Below are positions 38,178-50,507 of a stretch of 64,000 nt of DNA, piece after piece; position 1 is the stretch's first letter; every line of letters starts with the position of its first letter. Position numbers and translations under genes: made by a program. The stretch is from Fragilariopsis cylindrus CCMP1102. Lineage: Eukaryota; Bacillariophyta; Bacillariophyceae; Bacillariales; Bacillariaceae. The notes beneath the pieces were generated by a model, which searched no databases, had not been told where the DNA came from, and saw only the letters and a list, made by a program, of their open reading frames with translations. The stretch is taken from the NCBI GenBank assembly GCA_900095095.1, contig FMBT01000307.1:455242-519241 (forward strand), given 5' to 3'.

Positions 38178-38705
38178 TCACATTCATATTATGTAGCATA
38201 TGATGTGGTTTGCAATCACTCAGGGGATATTCCTCTATATAAATTTGTTGTTTGCATTATTATGCATAGCTTTTGTCCCTATTGGTGAATGGACCGGGGA
38301 CAGGTAGCCCAATGCAATACATACCTGCATACAGGGATCAGGAGGGGACTTGCCTAGCCTATGGATTCATGCCTTCCTGTCTCTTGTTAAGAATCTGAGC
38401 TTGATATCTTGTCTTCTATTAGTTGACTCTTTAAAAAATAAGATACTTTTGAAATAAGATCTTACAATTGTAGTAGTAACAGTTACCGTTAGCTCGCTTT
38501 CTGTACAGTTTTGGTATAGGGGAATTCAAAACAGGGGATCAAAAAGTTCATCGTCGCGTTGATGTTCACATTACTTACATGGGTTTCAAAATGAAAAATG
38601 ACGAGTACAACATAAATTCTCGATGAAAGAAGTGCTATTGACATCCATTTGATTAGCTCATCACAGATCAAGCTTGTGTTAACAGTACTTTCCATTATAG
38701 CGAGC

Positions 38706-41700
38706 ATGACAGAAGAAGAGTCCCCCGAAAAGTCTACGGAAATAAAATCCGTCGTAAATAATTATGCATCACAGTTCTCATCTGAAAAAAATGTTGGGGG
38801 TACAGGTTTCTTTTCGTTGGAAGAAAGTAATATCGCGGAACGAGCTAGACGGCTTCAGCAAGATAAAAATTCGAACAAGTTAGAGAAGAGTAATGGAGAT
38901 AAGAACGATAGTACCACCGACAGTGAATATAGTATCGCTATCAACGTCAATGAAGGTGAAGGAGATACGGAGGCAGAAAAGATTAGGTCCCTTCACGAAT
39001 TCGATTCCTTACTTATTTCGAATCAAGTCAGCGAAAGCGACAACGCGCTCTACAATAGTCTTGTAGAAGGATTTCGAAGTCTCGGAGAAAGTTACAGTAA
39101 TAGAGCCTCATCGTCTTCACCAGATGCTATAGGTGCAGCCACTGCGGATTATGAAGAGGAGAAAGCTGTGAATGGAAACAAAAACAGTGAGACTGATGGA
39201 CCGAGAACCAAGAAACAACTGCAATTTTCTGCCACCGTCAATTTCATTGATCCTACCACAAGAATAGTGTCAGGAGTATCTTCACCGGCATCATCTTCTT
39301 CTGCTTCTACTTCTTTGAATGCCACCAAACCTACGAATATGCTTCAACAACAAAGCATGCTTCATAGACAGGAGAGTGACAGCAGTACAGTTTCAAATTC
39401 TTCGTCTCCAGCCATTGAAAATGTATACGAAAACCTAACCTCCATTTTCGAACGCGACTATGGATCTACCCTTCGATCGGTTCAGTATAAAAACATACGA
39501 ACAGGTGAAACCAATACCATAAGCATTTTGCCCGTCCGTCCTGTCATTACTAGACATGGTAGCAGTAGTGGTACCGTAACTGTTGGCGAAAAGAATGAAG
39601 TCAACACACCATGGGGGGGAACCGTTTCCACAGCAATTCTTCCGGCAAGCGACCCGAGTGAGTGGCACACCGGTCCTTTCTGTCATGTCTACATCGCTGC
39701 ATGTGAAAGCACTGACCATTATCGTACCAAAATCCGACCCTCATTAAGAGCATTCGTTAGTCAGCTTGAATCGACTGCCTCAAATACGGCTGGGAATTCG
39801 CAGGGGGGACATTCCCAAGATTATTTGATTGTGTACATACCTACTGGAGATGATCGCGCTATCGCTACGAAAAAGAGCAGAAAAGAATCGCCGTCCATCA
39901 ATAGCACTGGCAAGAATAGCAATACTTCCGGCTTTTTCCAAAAGGCTCGACAAAGATTCGGAGGTAATGCGTCATCTCAATCACAGATAGATGACGATGA
40001 CATGAATAGCAAAGATTCGATGGATAGCGGTGACGACGTAATCGACATAAACGGTAACACCAGCTTGGATGGAGACGATATCGATTCTAGGTCTACCTTG
40101 TCGAGGAGTGAACGGGCATTGTACAAGAAAATCTCAGTAGATTTCCCAAATGGGAAGGTTTGCGTACTTTCTACCACCTCTCTGGACCAGACTGATGAGT
40201 CGTTCAATTCTGAGGGAGGGTTGGCCATAAAATTCAGGAATGGAACGCCTTCAATCGAATATTAGGAACAGTCATCGTGAATGGCTTTCAAGACCGTTGT
40301 CGTCGCTATAAAGACGAACTAAAACGACTGGATGCCCAACGAGCCACTGCCGCCACGGCAACCAAGAATTACGAGAGTGCCGGTGATATCAGCAATGCGC
40401 CTCAAAAGATAAATCCTAAATATAGCTTCAATATCAGTCATTTTTTTTTAGTAAAAGAATCGTTGGCTTCTTCTTACGAGCAGATGCAACTACCAGCGGA
40501 GGCCCTTCTGCAGTACGATGAATTCCGATTGTACATGCCTGACTTGTCTGACAAGGAAGAAAGCAAGGTGAGAAGAGCACGAAGAAAGTCAAAGGCTCTC
40601 GTTGAAGAGAATCCATCACAGAATCTGGCAAAGCTCGCCGACGCTGGGGATTTCTTGGGGTTCCGAAAGAAGATTCGAACCGAGTATGATCTAACGGCTA
40701 TACTAGACATCATGCGTCGGTATTTATTTGCGCGTGAATTGTCTTTGCTATTTAGGATGGAACAGCCTGTAGAGATCCTATCTCGGTGTCAAGCCTTTAT
40801 TAAGGTGATGTATTCCATATTATTGCGCGGTACCACTGAATTGGATGAAAAAAATCGGGAAGAGCGGCGAGCCTCTGCAAATCGATGGGTCTGCCAGTTT
40901 ACTTGGGATATCTATAACTGTGTAACAATGTATTTGAATGCTTCGTCTTGTGCTGAAGAACCAAAACAGAAAGGAAATATACAGCTTGACGACATGCTAA
41001 AAACTGACCGGAGTATCTTCAAATCTGAACCATCTAGAGGGAATGAAACAGTTGCTTCAAAGTTGAGTGAAATACTAGATGTATCAAGACTTTTGCTCAT
41101 GCAACTTGGAGATAACCATCTTGAACATCCAAACCCACTGTCCACTCTCCGAGAGCGTTACCCTGAAGATTTACAAATACCTTGGCCACCATGGGTGCCA
41201 TATAAGTCAAAAACCGATGAGAAAGAAACTAATAAGGATGTATCATTTGTGCTGCAGATGCTTCGATCTTTGGAAATGGAACAGTTAAACGTCAATTCTT
41301 CCTGGAGGACGACATGGCTTGTATAGATAAGTTCGAAGCTACCTATTTGAAGCTTTGTGGTGTAATAATTGATACAAGCCACAGAGCGAATCATCTTAGA
41401 TTCGCAGCCAGAATCCAAGCTGAAGTTGGGGAGTATCATGCACGCAAAGGCAACTTCCCCTCTGCTGCTGCAAGTTTTCAAAAAATTGTGAAATTGTACA
41501 GGATAGGTACGAAACATCTGAATGAATGAATGAATGAAATGAAATGAATAATGAAATGAAATAAATGAAATGAAATGAAATGAAATGAATTGAATGATTG
41601 AATTGAATTGAATGAATGATGACTTTTACAAAAGTAGAAACATACAGTATTTATCTAACCCTTTGTCTTCCGTCATGGTAATAAAATCTTTCTACTTTCG

Positions 41701-43620
41701 ACTTTTCCTTTCCATTACCGTACAACAACTTAATTCAAAGATCATTGGGATCGTTGTCACTTCTGGATTGTTTTTCGTCTTGCTTTTTTTCTGCGTACGA
41801 CTGCCGAACCAGCGGCTTATCTCAAGACTCTATGCTCTTGCTTCAGTCCTCGAAGTGCGCTTATAGCCCCGAAGAAAGCATTAAATGCACTTTTTGATGA
41901 CCTTCAAAAGGTGATTGAACATCCAACTATAGGAAATGCTAGATACAGCAGACTTTTGTTCATTGAGATATCATTGTCTATTTCGACTCCACCAGATGAG
42001 TCCCATTTTGGAAGAATATTAGATCATAAACAAGTAGAAAACAGATCTTGCTTTGTTGCAGACAATCTGTTTATTCCGATATCTATCAAGAGTTTCGTTC
42101 CAAAATCCATAGAATTAATTTCTTTGAAGCTATTTATTGTTACTCGCGAAGAGTTCACAACCATTCTTGCGAACGGGGACTCTGTGCAAGAGGAAGATGC
42201 CGCCAAGATTCTATCCATAAATGTACCTATAAAACTACAACCCGGAGAAAATAATTACACATTTGAATGGTCACCCTCCAGTGCTGGCCAGTATGTCTTG
42301 TCTACTGTTGAAATAGTTTGGAAAAAAGGATATTTTTATTATGATAGCATGGACTCGCAAGAGCCGTTACTGAGCATGGAAGTTCTACCTAGCAAACCTA
42401 CTCATTCAATTTCTTTGGAACCAGCTGCCTTAATTCCTGGATACGATCAAGAGATTCACATAAAAATTGAGGCTGGATCCGATTTTGTGACTTCCGGAAC
42501 ACTTATTCTTTCTGGCACAGATGGATTTCATTGATTCCACCCGGAGAAGATCCAGGTAGTAGTGAATGGAGAAAAGATTGCGAAATTAAACTCAAGGCGT
42601 GTAAACCAGGAGAGATACAGCAGATGACAGCTCATGCCAGATGCGGTCTGATTGAAAACTTTTCGAACGAATATTTTTCACAAATTGACTCTATGAATTC
42701 TCATGGCTTGGTTGCCAAAATGCAAACTACATATCTGCACGCACATACAGAATATGACATATTTCTAACCCGCCATGTATGAAGGCAAGTCTGGAATCGT
42801 TCACACCTGTTCTTGAGAAGATGGCCCTATCAGTTGAATCTGTCGAAACATATTGGCTTGATCCTTATGAAAGATTTGTACTGAGCGTCCTACTTACTTC
42901 AAACACATCATATCATTTTTCAGTTGACGAATGGAAAGTCAATCTGGCTTCACCGATCACAATAGCTACAGACAGCAATATGAATGAAAGTTTACTGAAA
43001 CGTACGGTATCGGATGGTGATCAGCTTTCTTTCGCCTTCGAATGCGTCATTGGAAAGAGGATCACAGCGAGCTCGACCTTTTACAAGAAACAAAAATGCA
43101 TCTGAAGCTGTGTGACGATACTGGAAAAGTTTTTTCTCTTGACCTCCTGTTAGATTTGGACAAATTTTACTCGAGACTACCGCAGCTAGAATCTCCAAGA
43201 GCGACAACGGGTACGCTACCAGCCACTTTGAAACTAGATTATAGGCAAGGTCTAGTTGGCGAACCAGTAGCTATGACTTTCGCTATTGACAATCTCAATA
43301 ATGTGATTTCGAATACGGCAAATGAATTTCAAGGTATTAGTTTTGCATATACAATAGTTTGTGAAGAGAGTAACTGGCTTGTCGGAGGAAAAGTAAACGG
43401 GATTATTGAAATTTCTGAATCTAATGCAATTTCATGTGAGATTTTCTGCATCCCCCTCTTGACAGGGGTGCTTAGTACATTTCCGACAATTGTATTAAAA
43501 CTTTTGACATCGTCTGGCAGTAGCATTCCTTTAAACGTTGAATGTCAGAAGCCTGAGGCATTTCAATCAATGCCGATTCCTAGAGTGATTGGGATTGCAT
43601 CTCCCAGCTCCAAAAATTGA
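38706..43620 (+). CDS. TRAPPC10: TRAPP II complex subunit 10 (TRAPPC10 / Trs130)
   Basis: TRAPP II acts as Rab exchange factor and vesicle tether at the trans-Golgi. The gene starts at ATG 38706, has an intron at 41507-41812 and ends at TGA 43618-43620. Five single-base frame breaks (near 40234, 41295, 42531, 42779 and 43055) all go in the same direction; adding one base at each gives exactly 1537 codons. The N-terminus is Ser/Asn-rich and disordered. The TRAPPC10 core includes DYLIVYIPTG, EWNAFNRILG with NGFQDRCRRYKDELKR, then SFNISHFFLVKESLASSYEQ and AEALLQYDEF, which are typical of the family. The C-terminal half is beta-rich (ELISLKLFIVTREEF, PGENNYTFEWSPSSAGQYVL), as in the Trs130 C-terminal domain. 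Confidence 0.82.
41507..41812 (+). other. Intron of TRAPPC10 containing a TGAA-type minisatellite
   Basis: The donor GTACGA follows AGGATAG at 41506 and the acceptor CCGAACCAG ends at 41812; the reading frame is continuous across them (phase 1). Positions about 41518-41627 are an irregular array of GAATGAAT and GAAATGAAAT units. Confidence 0.7.
41518..41627. repeat. TGAA/AATGA minisatellite
   Basis: About 110 bp of interspersed TGAA, TGAAA and TGAAT units inside the TRAPPC10 intron. Confidence 0.9.
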
Positions 43621-43696
43621 TCGCATTCGCGAAGCTTGATAAAGATAATTAAAGTTACTATTTTTTTAAATTGGGATCTTCATGGATCATTTTTAT

Positions 43697-45680
43697 TTAG
43701 CTCAATCTCAATACTGTTTGTCTATTCCGTAGACCCTTTAGCAAAACTTTCACCTGCTCATCGCTTTTAGAGGCTTTAACTGTTGGTATAATCTTTGCTG
43801 GCTTGAGACAAGCTAGGCAGTCTACCAATTCTGGAAAAGACGAATGCTCGCTGTAAGGGACGCTATGGATTGCAAGATTTCCACGATTCCGACTACTGAT
43901 AATCCCAGACCGAGTAATAGACCACCCTGTTGGACGGTAACCGACAATGCGATCATAAGCAGGAGCAAAGGGCTTCGAATTAGCAATTCCAAAGTATTCC
44001 GGCATCTTTTTCATGTTAAGATGAGACATAGGAACAACCCATATGGTAGCAAGTTCTTTATTCGTTGTCAGTAGTTTCATGCATTCCTTCGGTAAAACCA
44101 CGGACAAAATTCGATACCGAGCTTTATCAACGTATACTATTAACCCAAAATGTTCTGCTACTGATAATATATTTTTTCTTTACCTATTGTGTATGCCCCG
44201 AATAGATGTAGAGTCCGTTTTAACGAGTTACCTTTACATCGCTCCAATTCATTTTCAAACATAGTTATGGTGGCTTTTATGGCCTTTGCTTGAGATGGTA
44301 ATACATATTTTTCATTGCAATAAGTAGTGTCCAAATATAGCTCGTCGAGTTCCATTTTTTGAGATGCTATCTTTTGCAATGGCGAAGACAAAGGACCGTG
44401 TAACATTATTCCCTTGACCATCGGAAATCGCCAACGTGCAAAATTTGTTTTCTTCCGATTTCAAAAAAGAACATAACAGCTCCAGGACAATGATTAGCAT
44501 CCAAGCAAGTTACTGTTACTGGTTTCCCTCGACTTTCGATGATAGTCGGTTGGTTCATCACCAATGGATGCAGGAACTTCCTATCCACTCGAAGTTGTTG
44601 GCTGACTAAGTTTGCAGTTGGAAGAGAGCAGTATATCGTACCCATATTCCATCGAGAAAGAAGACCACCATAATGATCTGAATGGTAGTGGGAAAGGAAA
44701 TAATTCTTAGTCAGAGATCTAGCAGAGAAACAGTTCAAAAGAGTTATTAAGTTAGCGATATAAAAAAAACATTACCACATAGACACATAATCCTAGGAGA
44801 TTTCCCAAGTCGTGCTCAATTGTTTTAGTAAATCTATTGAATAAAATGAACTTACTGTTTAGCATAATGAAATCCGTCAACAACAAAGTCAGTACCAGTA
44901 ATCTTTTTATACAAAGGGCATTTCCAATCCTCTTTCCTTGTGTCGTATCTTGATCTTTTGTTGCCTTTCCCAGGCTCTGCTGTATCATTTCTGTTTTTGG
45001 TTATTCTGGCAGTAGTTTCTAGTCTCCGTGAACCCGCCATAAGGACATTGTTCAAGTTTCTAGTCGCAATTGTAGAGTCAATTTTTCTTGATTGAGAATT
45101 ATAAGCCGAAGCCGAAAAAATGGGAATGTCTTCTGATTTGTCAATTTTAACATTTTCTCAGCATCCCCGTGCCAATTATTTTCCGAATTTTGGCACTATC
45201 TCTACTAGTGCTGCCCCTATCATCTTCCACAGCATCATCGACGAGCCGAACATCATTTCCAGTTATTCCGTGTTTCTTGGAACAACGTTTGATGTGATCT
45301 ATTCTATGTTTGAGTTTCGTTAGAGATATTCCGCATATAAAGCAAACGTCGGAATTAGTTGTTGTTCTCGTAGAAGATACTGCTATTTGTTCTTCTACGG
45401 GATCGTGGCCGTCCAATTCAATAATTTGAGTGCAATGAAAGTCGTCGCCACCCTCGCTTTCGTCGTCATCGTCATCGTCGTCGTAATTGCCATCGTCATC
45501 GTAATCATCAGATCCATCCGGACGACTTATAGGATTAATCTGCTCGCATGCTATCTCTTTTGCTACTGGTACCAGTGGTGCCAGAACTTCACTGGTTTTG
45601 TATACATCACATGCTGTATTGTTCTCGTGAAGAGGATCTTGTAGGCTGACGGTGTTTTGAGATGTTGTGGTACAACTCAA
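43697..45680 (-). CDS. SNM1/PSO2-type DNA cross-link repair nuclease (DCLRE1A-like)
   Basis: Two exons are clear, 45680-44856 and 44718-43697. With four missing bases allowed (near 45166, 45146, 44408 and 44166), the 617 codons are in one frame. Residues near the N-terminus form a UBZ4-like ubiquitin-binding zinc finger, CFICGISLTKLKHRIDHIKRC. The metallo-beta-lactamase motif LSHYHSDHYGG, then LDANHCPGAVMFF, LYLDTTYCNEKYVLPSQ, the block around YTIGKEKIY, GYRPTGW and VPYSEHSSFPE define the MBL/beta-CASP 5' exonuclease fold of DCLRE1A/Pso2, which digests past interstrand cross-links in the nucleus. The frame at 45680 opens with TTG, so the true start and perhaps a small 5' exon (open frame 45607-45828) remain uncertain. 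An Asp-rich tract lies upstream of the finger. Confidence 0.85.
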
Positions 45681-45991
45681 GCAGCGATCTGCTTGTGTTT
45701 ACCTCCACATGACACGAATCTTCGACTACAAACAAAGCAAGATTTAACGCATCGAACCATTGGCGACAGAATCTAAGAATTTGCTGCAATGTATTATGTG
45801 CAATTGTACAAGCAATACCAAATATCAAATATCAAATATCATAGCAATAACATTGGCTTTTTGTCTTTGCTTGGCGCGAATATAAAAAGTGCATTTGCGC
45901 ACGTCGTTGACGTATCGCTTGAAAGTTTCCGCATTACCGGTAAAAGCACGACGAACACAATAAGATCGCGATCATCAAAGTGATTGTACTA

Positions 45992-46053
<62 letters not shown>

Positions 46054-46515
46054 ACGAATTAAAAAATAAAAAAAATAAATTAGAAACACCATCAACTTTT
46101 CATGCGTATTTACTGTTTACTACTGTTGTCTTGGGAAATCAGTGGAGGCTCACGATTTTCAATTATGAGTTTTTACGCAATAAAATCTACAAATATCATT
46201 TTCAAACATCTAGCTATGTGCATATCATATTCGGGTTGGCATTGGGAAAGCAAACAATGACGACTAAGTGTTCAAAACATCATTGCCACCGCTTGCATAG
46301 CATTTTAATCCAAAGGAGGTAAAATGGACCCCATTCACGCAAATTAACGGTACATGGTAATGTTCCGACACTGTTTATTATTTTTATTTCTTATTTCGAA
46401 CAGCATTTGATAGATCAATCAATTGACCTTGTATTGCACCCAGCGACTTAGAGGTGTGGGTATGTATCTTGTGTGTCTTGTCAAAAAAAGAGAGCTTGGT
46501 CTTGCTTAATTTGTT
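45681..46515. other. Intergenic with a long T homopolymer
   Basis: AT-rich spacer upstream of the SNM1-like gene and downstream of the cupin gene. It holds a 59-nt T run (45994-46052). No supported gene. Confidence 0.5.
45994..46052. repeat. 59-nt T homopolymer
   Basis: Uninterrupted T run, followed by GACGAATT and further A-rich sequence. On the minus strand it is a poly-A tract; no coding body was recognised next to it. Confidence 0.95.
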
Positions 46516-47379
46516 TTAATCGCGCCAACGAAGACTTATCAGCAAGGTGGGTTCTTCAGTGGAACATGTATGTGGTGCGTTTGGGTGCCAGTATAGAAAA
46601 GAACCAGGTTTTTCCAAATGATGAGATACATTTTTGTCTTGATGTTGATCGCTGGTTGTGGCGAATTCGGTGAATTCGTATAACATAGAACCTCTTATTA
46701 TTATCCCCATCGTTTTCCAATCATAGTTATTAATGTTGGTAATTGTTTTGCCAATCTTATGGAAAGGAACATCGTTGATCAACCCCCATTTCAATTCAAA
46801 ATTTTCGGAAAAAAAGTGTTTCTCTTCTTCAACTGTCTTATCAATGAAGGAGCCAATAATCCATTGTTTATGATTGTCCCGATTTTCCACGTTACCATTC
46901 CGAGGTCTGCCTTCATAATTTGATTTCCATCTTACAGATAATATTATGGAATCTTTTTCAACTTGATATACTACGGACGATACGCCACCATATATCGCAT
47001 AGTCTCCTTCGTTCGTCAATAATATTGAATCATTATCAGGAAGTTTGACGAATAATTGACCACGAAGCAAAAAAATTCCTCCACACCAGCCATCACGAAC
47101 ATATCTTCTTTGTGTGATTCCCGAGTTCCAGTTATACCATCGCACGTGGACGTTTTCTGAAGACAGCACAACTTCGTCAAGGAGACCAACCCGTATCTGA
47201 AGACCATCCTGTATGTGATGTAAATCGCCATTCAGTCTTGTTGCTGGAATAAATCTAGACATCGATAATAGATTATCTTTACTATCTATTGATTCTCTCG
47301 TCAAATATATACAGTACGATAAACCACGCACTACAGCATACGCGACGATCAAACAAAAAATACGGCTATTAGACAACAT
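46516..47379 (-). CDS. Secreted cupin-like hypothetical protein
   Basis: Intact 287-aa frame from ATG 47379. The first 22 residues (MLSNSRIFCLIVAYAVVRGL) are a signal peptide or anchor. The rest is beta-rich with two cupin-like repeats: GWCGGIFLLRGQLFVKLPD followed by EGDYAIYGG in the middle, and MGIIIRGSMLYEFTEF followed by PGSFLYWHPNAPHTCSTEE at the end. The second repeat keeps the Gly-x-His/Pro-His pattern of cupin metal-binding strands, though a complete His2Glu set is not obvious. Function cannot be assigned. No paralogue is visible in the window. Confidence 0.6.
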   Translation of the reverse strand: MLSNSRIFCLIVAYAVVRGLSYCIYLTRESIDSKDNLLSMSRFIPATRLNGDLHHIQDGLQIRVGLLDEVVLSSENVHVRWYNWNSGITQRRYVRDGWCGGIFLLRGQLFVKLPDNDSILLTNEGDYAIYGGVSSVVYQVEKDSIILSVRWKSNYEGRPRNGNVENRDNHKQWIIGSFIDKTVEEEKHFFSENFELKWGLINDVPFHKIGKTITNINNYDWKTMGIIIRGSMLYEFTEFATTSDQHQDKNVSHHLEKPGSFLYWHPNAPHTCSTEEPTLLISLRWRD

Positions 47380-47592
47380 ATATCTCTACTAGGTTGTTGC
47401 GCTGCGGTGCTGATTATTCGTCGTCGCCATCATGAAAAAAATATGTCCATCATACTGTAGCTCGTATTTTGATTTATTGTGGCGTTTACTGTAATGTTCC
47501 ATGTTTAGTGTTCAACTTTGAAACTGTCAAAAATCCACCTAAAACCATTATAATTTTAAATTAAAAAAATCGTAACCCCCTAAATCACATAC

Positions 47593-47861
47593 ACTAAATT
47601 TAGTTGCACTAAATTTAGCCGGAGTTGTTATGCGACTAAAGTAATTATTGTGAATCATTCTTCTGGCTTACCTCGGTTTTGTTGAACACGTTTTTCTGGA
47701 TCTATCTAAGTGTATATAGTTTCGTCAAAAGAGGTTGATTGTTGTCAGTCGTGGCTAACTCGGGACTGAACTGATGTGACCTATTTTTGGTGGATTGTGT
47801 ATTCCGGACCACTTGTGTTCCGGGGTTCACTAGCCACTAAAGATACTAAAAGAGCTTCCTC
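47593..47861 (-). repeat. Split direct repeat, copy B2 (outer left end)
   Basis: This 269-bp copy is almost identical to 48061-48329 (one mismatch seen, A/G after GCGACTA). It starts with two close copies of ACTAAATTTAG and ends CTTCCTC. It is the 3' terminal part of the element on the minus strand. Confidence 0.9.
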
Positions 47862-47882
47862 TAGGAGTGAGGATGGTTGTGG

Positions 47883-48061
47883 AAGAAGAAGCGCTTTCAG
47901 CGGTCACGTCAGCTCCGGAGCTGCCGCACAACAAAACACGATGTTTCCAAAAGAATGAGTCCAGAATAGATTTCTCTTCTGGACTTTGATTTTTCTACTA
48001 GCGCGCGCGTTGTATAAAAATAAATCGCTTGATTCCTTTTTACAGCTTTAACACTCCTTGA
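47883..48061 (-). repeat. Split direct repeat, copy A2
   Basis: About 178 bp, nearly identical to 57748-57926 (one mismatch, GCCGCAC against GCCTCAC). Contains a perfect 9-bp inverted repeat AGTCCAGAA/TTCTGGACT (47958-47966 and 47977-47985). Twenty-one bases separate it from B2. Confidence 0.9.
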
Positions 48062-48329
48062 CTAAATTTAGTTGCACTAAATTTAGCCGGAGTTGTTATG
48101 CGACTAGAGTAATTATTGTGAATCATTCTTCTGGCTTACCTCGGTTTTGTTGAACACGTTTTTCTGGATCTATCTAAGTGTATATAGTTTCGTCAAAAGA
48201 GGTTGATTGTTGTCAGTCGTGGCTAACTCGGGACTGAACTGATGTGACCTATTTTTGGTGGATTGTGTATTCCGGACCACTTGTGTTCCGGGGTTCACTA
48301 GCCACTAAAGATACTAAAAGAGCTTCCTC
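48061..48329 (-). repeat. Split direct repeat, copy B1
   Basis: Second copy of the 269-bp B repeat, abutting A2 directly at 48061. Confidence 0.9.
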
Positions 48330-48759
48330 CATCAAACCAACTTTAGTTGGGTATAGTCCCATAAATGTGTGGAATGTTGAAATGACTTCCGGTCATAGCG
48401 TGGGTGTGTTAGGCCAGGCTATGTGCACGGGGGTGAGACTCTAGTATTAGTGTAGCTAATGTGAAAGTTGAGAATGAAATATTTTGTGTTGCAACCTAGT
48501 TGTAGCTTCGGTGAAAGTTACGATTATTAGGTAACTACTGATTATTCTCTTTTCTTTATATATGTATAGTTAAAAATTTTTGGTTCGATTAGGGGTATAG
48601 AACCTTTTAACAAGATGTTCGTTGGATACGTCGTTATTGTATAGGCGTGATCCTGGTGTCTACGATTTGCTCGGTGTAGATGGATGTCGGAATGGTTGAG
48701 TCAGGAGTGCTATTGGGGTAGCACGACTCTGGACATGGTTGCGGTACATCAAAGAATAT

Positions 48760-50507
48760 CTAATATTCGTTGATGTCGTCGACAAGGTTGAAGTTTGAAT
48801 TGATGTTTTGAATCCAGACTGCGCTGAAGAACTCCAGGTCTTTGGCTTTGTCATTCTTTGCTGGAAACGCCAATTTGCCCAGGAGCTTATCGATGCTACT
48901 CTTGCTGTTTTCGGTCAAAGCCTTGATCGTGTTTTTTCCTAGAATCCAGACGTGTTGCTGCTTCTTTAGTACGTATGCGCTGGGTGGTCTGTAGTCGTTG
49001 CAAGAGACTACTACGTTCATATGTGGAATGTAGACGAGCCATTGGTATTCTGGGCCCATGCGTTGTACCTGATTACCTTTGATTTGCATTTGGCACAAGA
49101 GTGGAGCGGTGGTTGTGAAACAGCCTTCCCCAGCAAAATTTCCATCATTCTGGCCTTTGAAACAATTTGCGATGCCCGGAGTGAGACCGTTTTCGATTAC
49201 CGCCGTTGCGTAATCTTTGTAGGCGAATCGTCTAGCTGCATTGTGGCGGTTGAAGATGGTTGCGATGGTAGTGTCGCTTTTGGTATGGTCGGCTTGAAAT
49301 ACCTTGTCGAGCCACTGAGTTGGTACATCTGCTCCAACGAACGCGAGAGCTGTCTCTAGTGATGCTCGCGGGTTGTCCCTTGGTAGGCATGATAGGAGTG
49401 GTGGTTCCGGTTTCATGTTGGGGAATACGGTCTTGAACGTGTTCATTGCCTTGGCGGTTGAAATGCATTGGTTCACGTTGTGTTGTGCGATGCCCTGCCA
49501 TTTGAAAACCTGTGTTCCGATAAACAATCGTCGTGCGGCGGAGGTCTTTTTGGCAGGTGCAGGTTCCTGCTCGGTAGTTGCCTTGTCGTTCGGAGTGACC
49601 TTAGGTCGTGTATCCATTTCTGTAACAATTTCTGCCTTAAACTTTGACATTAAATCTTTTGTCCATGCTGGCAAGTCCGGATGTACGTCGATTGCTGCAG
49701 GTTTCGTGTCGGCAAGTGCGACACCGTTGTCGCCACCGTTGTTGCCATGTTCCGGAGGTGTTTCGCTGACACTGGTGTCGGTCTCGTCCGTGAGATCGAC
49801 AGTCCGGAGGCTCGCAGCATCAGATTGTAGTTTGCTGATGGCTTTTTGTGCTCTATAGTTCTGGAGGGTCATGTCCATTGTCACGACCATTATTTGGTCG
49901 ACGCTGGGGATGTTGATAGCCCTGGCGATCTTGGCATAGAATGTGCCGGGGAGGCTTTCGTTCTTAATTCGCTTAGCATTAGGTTCGATAGCTGCCCTGC
50001 TGTCCCGTTCCTCGGCTAGCTTGTAGTCTGTCACCGCGAGGTGTTTTTTTTGGTGACATGGGTATTACATGTACGGTTGAGTAACGAAGCTTGTTCGAGG
50101 TACGTATCATCGTCGAGGGCGGTGAAGTTGGGAATGTCGGGAATGTCAAACTGCATTTTTGGTTGAGTTGATAGTGTAATGGTGCAATTTGCCTTTTTGT
50201 TTGGTCCGAAAATGAAATTGTGAGATATTGGCGAGGAGTTGTACCAAAGGAGTTTTGTGAAGTTATCGCGTGTAGTGTGCTGTGATGCATTCGGTTGTGT
50301 ATTGGTTGCGACATTGTTTTGCGTTGTTGGTTTAGAAACGTCTAGTTTTCTTTTATTTCCCGGAGTCAATTTTGAGTTCAGGTTTTTCATTGTTACATGG
50401 TTCGGAGTGGATGGAGAGTCCGTTGTGTTGCTAACCGTTGTATGTTTATGCAACGGATCTGGCCTTGTGGGCAGAGTTGAAACGGTTGTTTCTATTTGTT
50501 CCAGCAT
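48760..50507 (-). CDS. Accessory ORF of the retrotransposon, unknown function
   Basis: Two overlapping open frames (50507-50031 and 50034-48760) read as one protein of about 583 aa if one base is missing in the T8 run at 50044-50051. The first 160 residues are Thr/Asn/Pro-rich and look disordered. The middle has an acidic linker with Thr/Asp repeats (DLTDETDTSVSETPP). The C-terminal 280 residues look folded, with blocks such as RRLFIGTQVFKWQGIAQHNV, CFKGQNDGNFAGEGCFTT and YQWLVYIPHMNVVVSCNDYR. There is no RT, RNase H, recombinase, methyltransferase or hydrolase motif I can see. It lies after the recombinase, just before repeat B1. Possibilities are a second structural protein or a captured gene. 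Confidence 0.6.

Larger units (their letters stand above)
32326..38705. other. 6.4-kb region without a recognisable gene
   Basis: No ORF here has a recognisable domain, and stop codons are dense in all frames. Contents noted: an imperfect tandem duplication of about 58 bp at 36955-37054, a GT run followed by a G run at 38139-38177, and scattered short protein-like fragments (for example near 33545-33880) that could be relics but match nothing I know. Base composition is closer to 40% GC in 33,000-36,000 than in flanking spacers. This may be a graveyard of old transposons or hold non-coding RNA genes, but nothing in it can be called. Confidence 0.45.

Noticed and set aside
37905-38288. 127-aa plus-strand ORF with Cys and Gly runs
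   Set aside because: It reads through the GT/G microsatellite and has no recognisable domain.
48061-48329. Reading the B and A repeats as ordinary long terminal repeats
   Set aside because: The A copy at the right end is not accompanied by B, and A2 lies between the two B copies at the left; this fits split direct repeats, not LTRs, and a recombinase is present instead of an integrase.
47776-48444. Two similar short plus-strand ORFs starting with the same 25 residues
   Set aside because: Both lie in the B repeats and are identical because the repeats are; no sign of coding selection.
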